Below are positions 10,268 through 18,556 of a stretch of 64,000 bases of DNA, in pieces. Source of the DNA: Paracoccaceae bacterium. GTDB taxonomy: Bacteria > Pseudomonadota > Alphaproteobacteria > Rhodobacterales > Rhodobacteraceae. The notes beneath the pieces are model-generated. The model was not told where the DNA came from. It searched no databases and was given only the letters and a program-made list of their open reading frames with translations. Within the stretch, counting starts at the first letter, position 1; every line of letters starts with the position of its first letter. Position numbers and translations under genes: made by a program. The stretch lies in assembly GCA_902602765.1 (NCBI GenBank), contig CACKSH010000004.1:62001-126000 (forward strand). Reading direction: 5' to 3'.

Positions 10268-12544
10268 TTATTTTTCTGTTAGTTTAATTTCGATCCTTCG
10301 GTTTTGAGCCAATTCTGATGCAGAAGAGCCAGATGCAACTGGCTGAAATTCGCCAAAACCAGTTGCGGCCAATCGATCTTTTGGAAATCCAAGGTCAGAA
10401 ATCATAAAACGCACTACGGAAAGAGCCCTTGCTTGACTTAGTTCCCAATTATCTTTGAATTCTGCACCCTGAACCATAGCTGTACTATCAGTGTGGCCAT
10501 CAACTCTTATTATCCAATTTAAATTTTTGGGAATTTCTTGAACCACTTGATTTAAAATGACCGCAACTTTTTGGATTTCTAACTTACCAAGCATAGACAA
10601 ATCAGCCTTCCCAACATCAAATAAGACTTCCGAAGAGAAAACAAACCTATCTCCTACAATTTTGACTCCATCCTTTCCCTCCACTAATTCTCTTATTCTT
10701 CCGAAGAAATTAGATTTATATCGTTCTAATTCTGACGCCTGGGACCTGAGAAGCTCACGCTCTGCTTGCAATCTATTATACTCAGCGACTTCAAGCTTAA
10801 TTCGCTTGTCTTCTTCAACTTGAGCTTTTGTTTCTGCCCGTTCCAGTTCTACCTCCGACGCAATCAATTTTGAATTGAGGATCGTTATCTCATTTAATTT
10901 GGCCTCTATTTCCAGCCTCAAACTTTGTTCCAGTTGCCTTTTCTTTCTTTCCTCCGACGCAACGCGGGCCAGTGCAGCGTTAAGCCTGTTGCCCAAGTTT
11001 TGAAGCTGAATTTCGTCTTCCCTATCTTTTTCCTCAGATAAAGCTAAAATCGATTGAAGGGAACTCAGCTGACGACGGAGTTCTAAAACTTGCTGGTTAA
11101 GAAGTGCCGTCTCTCGCTGGCTTTTTAACAGGCCATCAGAAGTTTCTGATAATTCCTTAGATTTTTCTTGCAACTGTGCTTGGGCCATTTGTAACAAAAT
11201 CTCTTTTTCGTTCAAATCTGAGATATTTTCTTCATTTAGCCTATCAGAAATAAGCTTGGCTGCGAGAACATCTTTAAGATTATCCAGCGCTTCCTTTTGC
11301 GACTGAACAGCGGCCCATCTAACGGCTAGCGCATCAGCCAATTTTGAACGAAGATCTTTAATATCCTGATTTCTTTTATCTTCTAACGTTTGGCGGCTAA
11401 TTTTTTGCTGCTCTAAAGTTAATAATGCGCCAGCCAAATCACCCTCGGCAATTGATAATTTTTCGCTATAATCTTCTACTGTAGCCGTTTTCTTTTTAAT
11501 ATTTTGATTTAAATCTGACAGTTCCAACTCTAGTCGTTGCTGTCTTGCCAACGAAGCAGCAAGAGCAATTTTTATCTCCTCTAACTCTGTATCAGTATTT
11601 TGAATATTCTCCTTTAGAGATTTAAGTTCGGTTTCATTGCTGCCAAGTTTTACATTGGCTGCCTCCAAAGCGATAACAGTTTGCCGCAAATCATCTTCTA
11701 TCTCCAATTTTACTGCGTCAGCAGCTGCTAAAAGGGTGAGGGTTTCCTGAGCCCGTTTTCGCTCTTCTTCCAGGGTTAATGTCATTGCTGTCAGCTCAGC
11801 GTCAGCTTCCTTTAGTCTCTTCCTAAGTTCAGCAGCAGCAGCGGCTTCAATTAGTCTCGCAGCAGCTTCATCATCAAGTGCTACTTTTAAATCCTGAATT
11901 TCGCTTGCCTGCCCCTCAATAGTTTTCTTTGCTTCACTTTTTTCCGTCTCTAGTGACGTTATTAAAAGCTCCAACGCTTCTCTCTCAGCAGCTTTCAATC
12001 TTGCTTCTTGCTCAGCCAAATCAATTTCATCGCGCGCTTGAGCTAACGTCAAAGCCAGGGCCTCTTGCTGATCTAGTAAAGACCTACGTTGAGTTTGAAG
12101 TTGATCGATTTGCGTTCTTGAGGCTGCCTGCGCTGCCAATAAATTTGCTACTTGGGTCTCAAACTGTGTGATCTGAGTTAACGCTTTGTCAAGAGCTGCT
12201 TGGTTTTCTTTATTCTGAAACCTCAAACTTTCTATTAATAGGCTTTGCTTCTCATTTATTACTTCTCTGTCGCTCAGTGTGCTGGTTAAAATTCCTAAAT
12301 CACTTTCAAGCTCAACTACCTTAGCCTTTTCAAGACCCAGAGCTTCTGAAATCGCAACAATTTCTGCCGCAAGGGCATCAAGTTCACTTTCTTGACCGGT
12401 AATAGTTTCTCTTAAGACAAATTGGATCACCATGAAAATGGTCAGTACAAACATCAACACTAACAATAAACCAGTCATTGCGTCTACAAAACCAGGCCAG
12501 ATGGATGCCTGAAATCGTTGACCTGTACGTCTCGATAGAGCCAT
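10268..12544 (-). CDS. MotB/OmpA-like protein with very long coiled coil
   Basis: This 758-residue protein has one N-terminal membrane segment (about 20-45) preceded by WPGFVDAMTG, placing Asp21 where MotB has its proton-carrying aspartate. Residues about 48-610 are dense heptad-like sequence rich in E, A, L, K and Q, almost certainly a long coiled coil. The last 130 residues are an OmpA/MotB peptidoglycan-binding domain (DGHTDSTAM, then NWELSQARALSVVRFMI). The likely topology is inner-membrane anchor, long periplasmic stalk, wall-binding tip. It starts 2 nt after the MotA/ExbB-like gene, so the two should form one stator-like complex. It is not flagellar: no flagellar genes are near. The role is unknown; related pairs are common in alphaproteobacteria but I know of no assigned function. 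Confidence 0.85.
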   Translation of the reverse strand: MALSRRTGQRFQASIWPGFVDAMTGLLLVLMFVLTIFMVIQFVLRETITGQESELDALAAEIVAISEALGLEKAKVVELESDLGILTSTLSDREVINEKQSLLIESLRFQNKENQAALDKALTQITQFETQVANLLAAQAASRTQIDQLQTQRRSLLDQQEALALTLAQARDEIDLAEQEARLKAAEREALELLITSLETEKSEAKKTIEGQASEIQDLKVALDDEAAARLIEAAAAAELRKRLKEADAELTAMTLTLEEERKRAQETLTLLAAADAVKLEIEDDLRQTVIALEAANVKLGSNETELKSLKENIQNTDTELEEIKIALAASLARQQRLELELSDLNQNIKKKTATVEDYSEKLSIAEGDLAGALLTLEQQKISRQTLEDKRNQDIKDLRSKLADALAVRWAAVQSQKEALDNLKDVLAAKLISDRLNEENISDLNEKEILLQMAQAQLQEKSKELSETSDGLLKSQRETALLNQQVLELRRQLSSLQSILALSEEKDREDEIQLQNLGNRLNAALARVASEERKKRQLEQSLRLEIEAKLNEITILNSKLIASEVELERAETKAQVEEDKRIKLEVAEYNRLQAERELLRSQASELERYKSNFFGRIRELVEGKDGVKIVGDRFVFSSEVLFDVGKADLSMLGKLEIQKVAVILNQVVQEIPKNLNWIIRVDGHTDSTAMVQGAEFKDNWELSQARALSVVRFMISDLGFPKDRLAATGFGEFQPVASGSSASELAQNRRIEIKLTEK

Positions 12545-12546
12545 AT

Positions 12547-13719
12547 TTATCTTTTCCGATCAGAACTCTGTGCGCTATTTGACTGCAAACTTTTCGCTAA
12601 ATTGGCTACCTCTTCTCTAATAGCTTTTATAGCTTCCTGCCTTCCAACGGCTATTTCCTCTGAAATATGAAGCATTTGAACATCGATTGATCTAAGCCTC
12701 ATTCTACTTTCAGCATCAATACCACCTTCGGTCATCTCTTTTGACTTTAAAAAGCCTAATAATTGTTTCTGTGATTTATTAAAATTTTCGAGCAAGCCCT
12801 CCATATTAGACCTGTTCTCTTCAAAAACTTTAATAAATTTATCCTGGATAACTGCAAGCTCTTGATCATTTTTACCTATCCGTCCTTGATCTTTATTTAG
12901 GATACGCTCCATCAATTCTATTTGATCCCCTAAGCGTTTCAAAACACCCATGAGCGCAGTGTTTTCTGTCGAAGAACTGTGCTCATCTACAGTGAGATTG
13001 AAGCTAGTGATCGTGGACAACCACTCTTCAAGTTCACGATAAAATCTATTCTGTGCTTGACCAGCGAATAATTCTAACAATCCAACTACCAAGGATCCTG
13101 CAAGCCCAATTAGCGACGATGCAAAAGCGACACCCATTCCACTCAATTGACCTTCAAGTCCACTCATCAATCTAGTAAAAACTTCAAAGCCTGTCTCACC
13201 TTCTTTTGGCGCGAGTGATCTAATCGTTTCTACAAGTGCTGGCACCGTTGTTGCTAAGCCATAAAATGTCCCTAACAGCCCTAAAAAAATCAATAAATTG
13301 ACAATGTAACGAGTTATTTCTCGTGCTTCTTCAACCCTCGTGGAAACAGACTCTAAAATTGACTGAGATGAGGAGCTCGATATTTGTATGCTTGCACCAC
13401 GTGACCTTAATAAAGCGGCTAACGGAGCTAACAACTGAGGGGCTTTTACACTACCTTTATCTGGCGTATTTATAAATTTTTCTATCCAGCGGACTGACTT
13501 AATTAATTGAAAAACTTGAACAAAACAGCTAATTAATCCTACCAAGAAAACAAAAAGTATAAAGCCGTTCAACCACAAATTGGCTGTAAACACCGCCATT
13601 ACTCGTGGCGCTGCGACAACTGTTCCTACGCTCGTAAGAGCCAAAACGCTGAGCATTAGTACAACCTGGCGTAATGGCTGAGAAAAATGCAGCTCGACCT
13701 CTTGTTCTAATTTCACCAT
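12547..13719 (-). CDS. MotA/ExbB-like proton-channel family protein
   Basis: This 390-residue membrane protein has predicted membrane segments near 20-42 and 50-75, then a pair near 140-165 (NLLIFLGLLGTFYGLATTVPAL) and 190-220 (GMGVAFASSLIGLAGSLVVGLLELF). The latter pair is the signature of the MotA/TolQ/ExbB family. The C-terminal 150 residues are cytoplasmic and helical (IELMERILNKDQGRIGKNDQELAVIQDKF), longer than in ExbB. It probably assembles as a pentamer around two copies of the downstream MotB/OmpA-like partner and conducts protons. TolR/ExbD-type partners and TonB are absent nearby. Confidence 0.85.
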   Translation of the reverse strand: MVKLEQEVELHFSQPLRQVVLMLSVLALTSVGTVVAAPRVMAVFTANLWLNGFILFVFLVGLISCFVQVFQLIKSVRWIEKFINTPDKGSVKAPQLLAPLAALLRSRGASIQISSSSSQSILESVSTRVEEAREITRYIVNLLIFLGLLGTFYGLATTVPALVETIRSLAPKEGETGFEVFTRLMSGLEGQLSGMGVAFASSLIGLAGSLVVGLLELFAGQAQNRFYRELEEWLSTITSFNLTVDEHSSSTENTALMGVLKRLGDQIELMERILNKDQGRIGKNDQELAVIQDKFIKVFEENRSNMEGLLENFNKSQKQLLGFLKSKEMTEGGIDAESRMRLRSIDVQMLHISEEIAVGRQEAIKAIREEVANLAKSLQSNSAQSSDRKR

Positions 13720-13775
13720 AAAATAGAGCCCGTTTTTATTTTATCCTAACGCTCCAGGCGTCAAAGGGAAAGGTA

Positions 13776-14300
13776 TTAGCTCTTATTTTTCCTAACCTGT
13801 TGCACCAAATAGCGCATATCTGACGAAATGATACCGAGCTCCGTCAGTTTTTTTTCGGTATTAAACAAATATGCATCATTACGACCTCGCCCTCCTTCCG
13901 CCTGGGCAATAACTCGTGCTTGTTCATCGAGCGTTAATTGGCAATACTGATCATGATCTTTCTTGATAACAAACGTGATTGCATTTACCAACCTTTTAGA
14001 CTTGGCCAATTCAATCTCCACCTCAATTTCTTCGTAAGCAGATGAAACTAATTCCCTGTCTCTCAGATAACTCAAAACTTGCAACGAGTGTTTAGAGCTA
14101 ACTTCAAAGGCTATCCCTTTGCATTTTTCGTTTGGAGACTTTTCCAATGCCAAAACCAAGCCAGGCTTATTAATAGTTCCTCTATGGTGAATCGACCACA
14201 TCGAGAAACTCCGTTTGTAATTTTTTATTTCTGCAAGCTCACTCGCTTCAAATTCAAAACCTGGGTCCCAAATTAACGAACCATAGCCAAAAACATACAT
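13776..14300 (-). CDS. ChaC-like gamma-glutamylcyclotransferase
   Basis: This 174-residue protein begins MYVFGYGSLIWDPGF, with the YGSL motif that binds the gamma-glutamyl group in the cyclotransferase fold. It continues with YKRSFSMWSIHHRGT, typical of ChaC. Family members cleave glutathione to 5-oxoproline and Cys-Gly in the cytosol. The E in AQAEGGRGRNDAYL lies in the conserved C-terminal block, but I cannot fix the catalytic glutamate by eye. It is divergent from the DUF2125 gene. Confidence 0.85.
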   Translation of the reverse strand: MYVFGYGSLIWDPGFEFEASELAEIKNYKRSFSMWSIHHRGTINKPGLVLALEKSPNEKCKGIAFEVSSKHSLQVLSYLRDRELVSSAYEEIEVEIELAKSKRLVNAITFVIKKDHDQYCQLTLDEQARVIAQAEGGRGRNDAYLFNTEKKLTELGIISSDMRYLVQQVRKNKS

Positions 14301-14370
14301 TCTTCACCCCTAGTAATTGGTGTTGACTCGCTTTAGAACAGAACTTCTTTATCTATACTAGGAGAGAATT

Positions 14371-15102
14371 TTGTCTCGCGCATTAGTTCCAATACTGCTG
14401 GCCGCTATAGTATGGAGTAGTTACTGGTTTTGGGGTGCACAAAGTAATCTAGAAAGCATCACTAAAGGTCTTGAACGCCCTGCTGGTGGTTCAACAGAAA
14501 TCAAGTATGGGTTAGTTAGTCAAGTTGGTTTTCCAAATAGATATGACGTGACGGTCAATAACCTCTCAATTGAAAATCCGATTGGTGAAAAAATAGTAAC
14601 TCTACCATTTATTCAAGTTTTAAGGTTAATTTATAAAAGCAATCACAAAATAATAATCTTTCCAGATTCATTATCTATCTACGATTTTAATATCAAATGG
14701 GAAAATGCAAAGGCTTCTATAGTCGAAGATACTCTCGAAGACAGAATCATACTTGAAGCACATAACTTAATTGTTAGTGAGGGGAAAAGATTGGGTTTTA
14801 AAGCAGAAAGACTCCAAGTATCTATGCTGTATGAAAAATTTGGCACAATCAAACCCGCGATCATCATAAATTTTGCAGGAATTGAAACTGAGAATAAACA
14901 GACTAAATTACAACTTCATTTTAGGGCTAATTTTAATCTTAAAATTTCACCTGCTCTGGATTTATCCAATTTTGTAAATATAATAATAGAACCAAATACT
15001 TGGGTCGAGTTTAGCGAAGAAAATTATAAAACTAGTAATAGCTTCCTCCTAGGAAATCAAAAGTTTCTCTTATCAAATTCTTCCTTTAAATTATTCAAAT
15101 AA
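14371..15102 (+). CDS. DUF2125-like exported or membrane-anchored protein
   Basis: This 243-residue protein is of unknown function. The start is TTG at 14371, preceded by AGGAGAG at good spacing. An N-terminal hydrophobic stretch (LVPILLAAIVWSSYWFWGA, about 4-22) looks like a signal anchor, and the remainder should face the periplasm. The segment LVSQVGFPNRYDVTVNNLSI resembles the DUF2125 family, which is largely alphaproteobacterial. Members I recall are usually longer (about 300 residues or more), so this copy is short. No enzyme motif is visible. Confidence 0.62.
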   Translation: MSRALVPILLAAIVWSSYWFWGAQSNLESITKGLERPAGGSTEIKYGLVSQVGFPNRYDVTVNNLSIENPIGEKIVTLPFIQVLRLIYKSNHKIIIFPDSLSIYDFNIKWENAKASIVEDTLEDRIILEAHNLIVSEGKRLGFKAERLQVSMLYEKFGTIKPAIIINFAGIETENKQTKLQLHFRANFNLKISPALDLSNFVNIIIEPNTWVEFSEENYKTSNSFLLGNQKFLLSNSSFKLFK

Positions 15103-15137
15103 AAGTCGGATGCTAAGTTAGTATATAGGGAAAGTTT

Positions 15138-15152
15138 TGAAGCACTGCTTCA
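15138..15152. promoter_or_regulatory. Candidate operator: 15-nt palindrome upstream of transport operon
   Basis: TGAAGCA-C-TGCTTCA is a perfect 7-bp dyad about 88 nt before the start of the family-5 binding-protein gene. Its size and placement suit a dimeric repressor or activator of the seven-gene operon, but no regulator gene lies alongside and no binding has been shown. Confidence 0.4.
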
Positions 15153-15239
15153 GTAAGCCTCATCTCATTAATAAAATTTTTAGAGTTTTTTTGATTTTTG
15201 ACGATATACTGGACCCATGGGCGAAAAAGGGAGACTAAA

Positions 15240-16727
15240 ATGAAGTATCATTTCAAATTATTGCTATCCGCTGGCATTTTGGCAGCATCAATGGGTATTC
15301 AAACCGTACAAGCTGCTAAAACTAGTATTACAATTGCGTTACAGCTCGAACCCCCTCATTTGGATCCAACGAGTGCGGCGGCCGGCGCTATAGATAGCGT
15401 GCTCTACTCAAATGTATTCGAGGGTTTAACTCGATTTGCTTCTGACGGAGCGGTGATCCCAGGGTTAGCAAAATCGTGGGAAATATCCGGTGACGGAAAA
15501 GAATATATATTTCATTTAAACTCTTCCGTGACTTTCCATGATGGTTCAACAATGGATGCGAGCGATGTTAAGTTTTCACTAGATAGAGCAAGAGCAGAAG
15601 ACAGCACAAATGCTCAAAAGGCTCTATTTTCCGGTATCGAAAATGTTGAAGTTCTATCGAGCGATAAAGTTAAAGTAACCTTGGCTTCTCCTAATGGTAG
15701 CTTTCTATTTAACATGGCATGGGGAGATGCAGTCATTGTTGCACCCGAAACCATAGGCGAAATAAAAACTAATCCAATAGGAACTGGTGCATTCAAATTT
15801 TCCAACTGGGTTCAAGGCGATAAAATTGAGCTACTTCGCAACGATCAATATTGGGGTACGCCCGCTCATTTGACGAGCGCAACCTTCAAATTCATCTCAG
15901 ATCCCAGTGCTGCCTTCTCCGCAATGATGGCACAGGATATTGACGCCTTTGCAGGATTTCCAGCTCCTGAAAATTTAGTACAGTTTGAAGCGGACAACCG
16001 GTTTCAGGTCTTGGTTGGAAATACAGAAGGGGAAACAATACTGTCTACGAATAACAAAATGCCCCCTTTGGATAACGTAAAAGTTAGAAAAGCTATTGCA
16101 CACGCTATAGACCGGCAGGCAATTATAGATGGAGCGATGTTTGGTTACGGGACCCCGATTGGAACCCATTTTGCCCCACATCATCCAGACTATGTCGACT
16201 TAAAAGCGAACTCAAATTATGATCCTGAGCTATCTAAAAAGCTTTTATCGGAGGCCGGATTTAGCGAGGGCTTCACCACAACTTTGAAATTACCGCCCCC
16301 TTCTTATGCTAGACGCGGTGGAGAAATAATCGCATCTCAATTGAGAGCCGTTGGTATTGAGACCGAAATATCAAATTTAGAGTGGGCTCAATGGTTAGAA
16401 GAAGTTTTCAGAGGCAAAGACTATGGCTTAACAATTGTTAGCCATACGGAACCAATGGATATAGGGATATACGCACGGCCAGAGTACTATTTTCAATATG
16501 ATAGCTCCGAATTCCAAGCAGTGATAGATGCTCTCAATGTTGAAAGTAATACCCAGAAACGAAGTAATCTTCTTAAAAAGGCCCAGCGAATTATTTCAGA
16601 GGATTATGTCAATGGCTATCTTTTTGAATTGGCTTTTCCAACAGTAGCAAATGCCAAAATTACTGGGCTTTGGGAAAATGCTCCAACCCAATCAACGGAT
16701 CTAACAGACGTTAAATGGACTGACTAG
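15240..16727 (+). CDS. ABC transporter substrate-binding protein, family 5
   Basis: This 495-residue periplasmic binding protein is of the dipeptide/oligopeptide (SBP_bac_5) family. I start at ATG 15240 because GGGAGA precedes it and it gives a clean signal peptide (MKYHFKLLLSAGILAASMGIQTVQA, cleavage before AKTS). An in-frame ATG 42 nt upstream would spoil that. Motifs include LEPPHLDPTSAAAGAIDSVLYSNVFEGL and FHLNSSVTFHDGSTMDASDVKFSLDRA. It should deliver its ligand to the two permeases downstream. The ligand is unknown; the hydrolase and dehydrogenases in the same operon suggest an amide- or peptide-like compound. Confidence 0.93.
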   Translation: MKYHFKLLLSAGILAASMGIQTVQAAKTSITIALQLEPPHLDPTSAAAGAIDSVLYSNVFEGLTRFASDGAVIPGLAKSWEISGDGKEYIFHLNSSVTFHDGSTMDASDVKFSLDRARAEDSTNAQKALFSGIENVEVLSSDKVKVTLASPNGSFLFNMAWGDAVIVAPETIGEIKTNPIGTGAFKFSNWVQGDKIELLRNDQYWGTPAHLTSATFKFISDPSAAFSAMMAQDIDAFAGFPAPENLVQFEADNRFQVLVGNTEGETILSTNNKMPPLDNVKVRKAIAHAIDRQAIIDGAMFGYGTPIGTHFAPHHPDYVDLKANSNYDPELSKKLLSEAGFSEGFTTTLKLPPPSYARRGGEIIASQLRAVGIETEISNLEWAQWLEEVFRGKDYGLTIVSHTEPMDIGIYARPEYYFQYDSSEFQAVIDALNVESNTQKRSNLLKKAQRIISEDYVNGYLFELAFPTVANAKITGLWENAPTQSTDLTDVKWTD

Positions 16728-16740
16728 ATTTTGAACTCTA

Positions 16741-16762
16741 TGTCCCCCATTTGTGGGGGGCA
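16741..16762 (+). promoter_or_regulatory. Intercistronic hairpin after the binding-protein gene
   Basis: A strong stem (CCCCCA pairing with TGGGGG around a TTTG loop, extendable to 9 pairs with one wobble) lies 13 nt after the binding-protein stop and 19 nt before the first permease. No T run follows. In many ABC operons such a stem protects or partly terminates the upstream message so that binding protein outnumbers the membrane parts; that role is inferred here. Confidence 0.6.
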
Positions 16763-16781
16763 TAATTAAACTGGCATATTT

Positions 16782-17732
16782 ATGATTAATTATTTTTTCA
16801 GACGCCTTTTTACATTTGTATTAAGTCTTGCCTTAGCGTCGATTGTTATTTTTTCCCTTGTCGAGATTGCTCCGGGGGACCCCGCAAGCTTCATGCTTGG
16901 TATCAACGCCCAAGCGGATACTATAGCAGCTCTTCGTGCCGAACTGGGACTAGACCAACCAAAACTAAGTAGATATTTAGCCTGGATAAGCGGAATGCTT
17001 ACAGGCGATTTTGGTATATCCTATACATATAGAACAAACGTAACAGAAATGGTGGGAGACCGTTTATGGGTTTCACTTCCATTAGCAATATATGCACTTT
17101 TTTTATCTACCGTCATTGCCATACCCACGGGCGTATATGCAGCTGCAAAAAGAGGAAAAACTGGAGATTTTACTGTCATTAGTGCAACGCAAATTGGAAT
17201 AGCAATTCCAAATTTCTGGTTTGCAATAATTTTAGTAGGAATATTCGCCATTAAACTACAGTGGTTTTCTGCAGGGGGGTTCTCAGGATGGCAGAATGGC
17301 ATGCTCAACGGAATTACCTCACTAACGCTGCCAGCACTTGCTCTTGCACTGCCTCAAGCTGCCATATTGTCTCGTATTATGCGAAGTGCCTTAATTGAAA
17401 CACTTGGGGAAGATTACATTCGCACAGCTCGCGCTAAAGGCTTAAGTTCATGGCAAACGATCTGGGGACACGCACTCCGCAATGCCTTAATTCCAGTCCT
17501 GACTATAATTGGGCTTCAATTCTCTTTTTTGCTGGCGGGGGCAATCATTATTGAGCAAGTGTTTTACCTCCCAGGATTAGGACGTCTCGTATTTCAAGCG
17601 ATAACCCAGCGAGATTTAATTGTGGTGGAAAGTGTTGTTATGCTTCTTGTTTTTGCTGTAATACTAGTCAATTTTATCGTAGATATCGCTTATATGCTGG
17701 TCGACCCAAGATTGCGACAGGACAGTATATGA
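16782..17732 (+). CDS. ABC transporter permease, DppB/OppB type
   Basis: This 316-residue inner-membrane permease has six predicted helices. It starts with the DppB-like MINYFFRRLFTFVLSLALASIVIFSLVEIAPGDPASFMLG. The EAA loop that contacts the ATPase is EDYIRTARAKGLSSWQTIWGHALRNALIPV. Its TGA overlaps the ATG of the next permease by 4 nt (ATGA). Confidence 0.94.
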   Translation: MINYFFRRLFTFVLSLALASIVIFSLVEIAPGDPASFMLGINAQADTIAALRAELGLDQPKLSRYLAWISGMLTGDFGISYTYRTNVTEMVGDRLWVSLPLAIYALFLSTVIAIPTGVYAAAKRGKTGDFTVISATQIGIAIPNFWFAIILVGIFAIKLQWFSAGGFSGWQNGMLNGITSLTLPALALALPQAAILSRIMRSALIETLGEDYIRTARAKGLSSWQTIWGHALRNALIPVLTIIGLQFSFLLAGAIIIEQVFYLPGLGRLVFQAITQRDLIVVESVVMLLVFAVILVNFIVDIAYMLVDPRLRQDSI

Positions 17733-18556
17733 TAAAACCAAACACAAGCTTACAATTTGGTATTTTGTTCTGCTTGGCACCACTCGCTATGGCTACTATT
17801 TCTTTTTTTTGGCAGCCATTCGATATAACGGAACTAAATATATCAAACCGTTTAAAGTCTGTAAGCTTAACGCACCCATTCGGTACAGATCACTTTGGCC
17901 GGGATATGCTTACTATGATCATGGTAGGGGCTCGAACATCAATTGCTGTTGCATTTGTAGCAGTAGGGATCGGGGTTCTCATTGGTGTCCCATTAGGATT
18001 ATTCGCTGCAACCTGCAGGGGCAGTATCATAGACGACGGCGTCATGCGATTTAACGATTTGGTGTTTGCATTTCCAAGCTTAGTAATTGCAATCCTCATC
18101 ACTGCGATAGCTGGACCAAGTGCATTTAATGCCATAATTGCAATAGGAATTTTCAATATTCCAGTTTTTGCCCGTATTTCCAGGGGGGCCGCTCTATCTT
18201 TATGGCAACGTGATTTTATTTTATCCGCGCAGGTTGCGGGAAAAACTGGTTTTCGAATTTCGATAGAACACATCCTGCCCAACCTAATGCATATACTAAT
18301 AGTACAAGCGACTATTCAATTTTCGCTTGGTATTCTTGCCGAGGCTGGGCTGAGTTACATAGGGTTGGGTGCGCAGCCTCCTACGCCGAGTTGGGGAAGA
18401 ATGTTAGCAGATGCACAAACGATGGTTTCTTTATCACCCAGGTTAGCAATTGTCCCAGGAATAGCGATTATTTTTACAGTTTTAGGATTGAATCTTTTGG
18501 GAGATGGCCTGCGTGACGCCCTCGATCCCAGACTAAGAGGAAGCATAAAAAAATGA
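17729..18556 (+). CDS. ABC transporter permease, DppC/OppC type
   Basis: This 275-residue permease is the partner of the preceding one. It has THPFGTDHFGRDMLTMIMVGARTS near the N-terminus, the DppC hallmark, and an EAA-like loop (LSAQVAGKTGFRISIEHILPNLMHIL). The end (LGDGLRDALDPRLRG) is the standard C-terminus. It is coupled by ATGA overlaps to both neighbours. Confidence 0.94.
   Translation: MIKPNTSLQFGILFCLAPLAMATISFFWQPFDITELNISNRLKSVSLTHPFGTDHFGRDMLTMIMVGARTSIAVAFVAVGIGVLIGVPLGLFAATCRGSIIDDGVMRFNDLVFAFPSLVIAILITAIAGPSAFNAIIAIGIFNIPVFARISRGAALSLWQRDFILSAQVAGKTGFRISIEHILPNLMHILIVQATIQFSLGILAEAGLSYIGLGAQPPTPSWGRMLADAQTMVSLSPRLAIVPGIAIIFTVLGLNLLGDGLRDALDPRLRGSIKK

Noticed and set aside
10268-13719. 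Zorya-type anti-phage system (ZorA/ZorB)
   Set aside because: The pair is MotA/MotB-like, but no ZorC, ZorD or ZorE gene adjoins it, the long helical region is on the periplasmic partner, and flanking genes are housekeeping.
17809-18282. Overlapping open frames on both strands within the second permease gene
   Set aside because: The permease motifs (HPFGTDHFGRD and the EAA loop) fix the real frame; the others are shadows.
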